Positions 56,074 to 64,000 of a stretch of DNA of 64,000 nucleotides are shown here, one piece after another. Numbering within the stretch: the first letter of the stretch is position 1; every line of letters begins with the position of its first letter. Position numbers and translations under genes: made by a program. Source of the stretch: Streptomyces albireticuli (GTDB lineage Bacteria > Actinomycetota > Actinomycetes > Streptomycetales > Streptomycetaceae). Below the pieces are notes generated by a model that saw only the letters and a list, made by a program, of their open reading frames with translations, ran no database searches and was not told where the DNA came from. The stretch covers positions 1,860,001 through 1,924,000 of the forward strand of contig NZ_CP021744.1 in assembly GCF_002192455.1 (NCBI RefSeq), given 5' to 3'.

Positions 56074-56123
56074 GAACGGCGGGAGCCGGCCGGCTCCGCG
56101 GACCCGGCCGGCTCCCGCCGTTC
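56074..56123. terminator. Bidirectional 20-bp hairpin terminator
   Basis: A perfect 20-bp inverted repeat (56074-56093 and 56104-56123, 10-nt loop) lies between the convergent sulfotransferase and PKS genes. Confidence 0.85.
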
Positions 56124-56129
56124 CCGCAC

Positions 56130-64000
<7,871 letters not shown>

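Overview
The window is very GC-rich with strong GC bias at third codon positions, and it carries modular type I polyketide synthases, deoxysugar genes, rare TTA leucine codons and actinobacterial regulator families. All of this points to a Streptomyces (or close relative) chromosome. Two polyketide gene clusters lie side by side.

Cluster 1 (about 1-44,740) looks like a 16-membered macrolide locus of the platenolide type (the spiramycin, leucomycin/josamycin, midecamycin and carbomycin family). The PKS genes occupy the left third on the minus strand. The first subunit is a KSQ-AT-ACP loading module plus extension modules 1 and 2. A single-module subunit follows (module 3, with an apparent one-base frameshift), then the start of the next subunit, which runs off the left edge. 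All four complete ATs carry the malonyl-type HAFH motif, which fits an unbranched C9-C16 half of platenolide. Next come an SDR reductase (candidate C-9 ketoreductase) and a plus-strand operon of P450, 3,4-ketoisomerase, aminotransferase, RmlA, RmlB and NDP-hexose 2,3-dehydratase. Its first five genes match the tylI-tyl1a-tylB-tylA1-tylA2 layout and supply a 3-amino-3,6-dideoxyhexose; the shared steps also feed a 2-deoxy, C-methylated sugar. An NTF2-like protein, a macrolide O-acyltransferase, a degenerate IS701-like protein and a GAF/PucR regulator occupy the middle. They are followed by a glycosyltransferase, a 5-epimerase and a transaldolase-like protein, and then by the methoxymalonyl-ACP genes (FkbK, ACP, FkbI, FkbH types), a sugar C-methyltransferase and two sugar ketoreductases that complete a mycarose-type route. 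Not seen here, and expected off the left edge: the remaining PKS subunits with TE, the FkbG-type O-methyltransferase, the aminosugar N-methyltransferase and the mycaminosyltransferase.

A spacer (about 44,740-49,500) holds an NTF2-like protein, an XRE/MmyB-type regulator, a 54-residue orphan ORF and an unusual FAD/NAD(P)-binding plus TPR fusion protein.

Cluster 2 (about 49,500 to the right edge) appears to make a sulfated polyketide. It has an Rrf2-family regulator, a cysQ-cysD-cysNC operon that makes PAPS and clears PAP, a type II thioesterase, a PAPS-dependent sulfotransferase and the C-terminal part of a large PKS subunit with two DH-KR modules and no thioesterase.

For regulation, three cluster-1 promoters share one layout: TGTGTCA (or TATGTCA), exactly 8 nt, a TTGNCN -35, 17-18 nt, then a TAG-type -10. 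Further copies of the heptamer lie in front of the PKS and the divergent methoxymalonyl operon. TTA codons in both candidate regulators and in several biosynthetic genes suggest bldA control. Cluster 2 has a different signal, three heptamers at exact 11-bp spacing upstream of the thioesterase-sulfotransferase operon. Perfect GC-rich hairpins close most convergent gene pairs.
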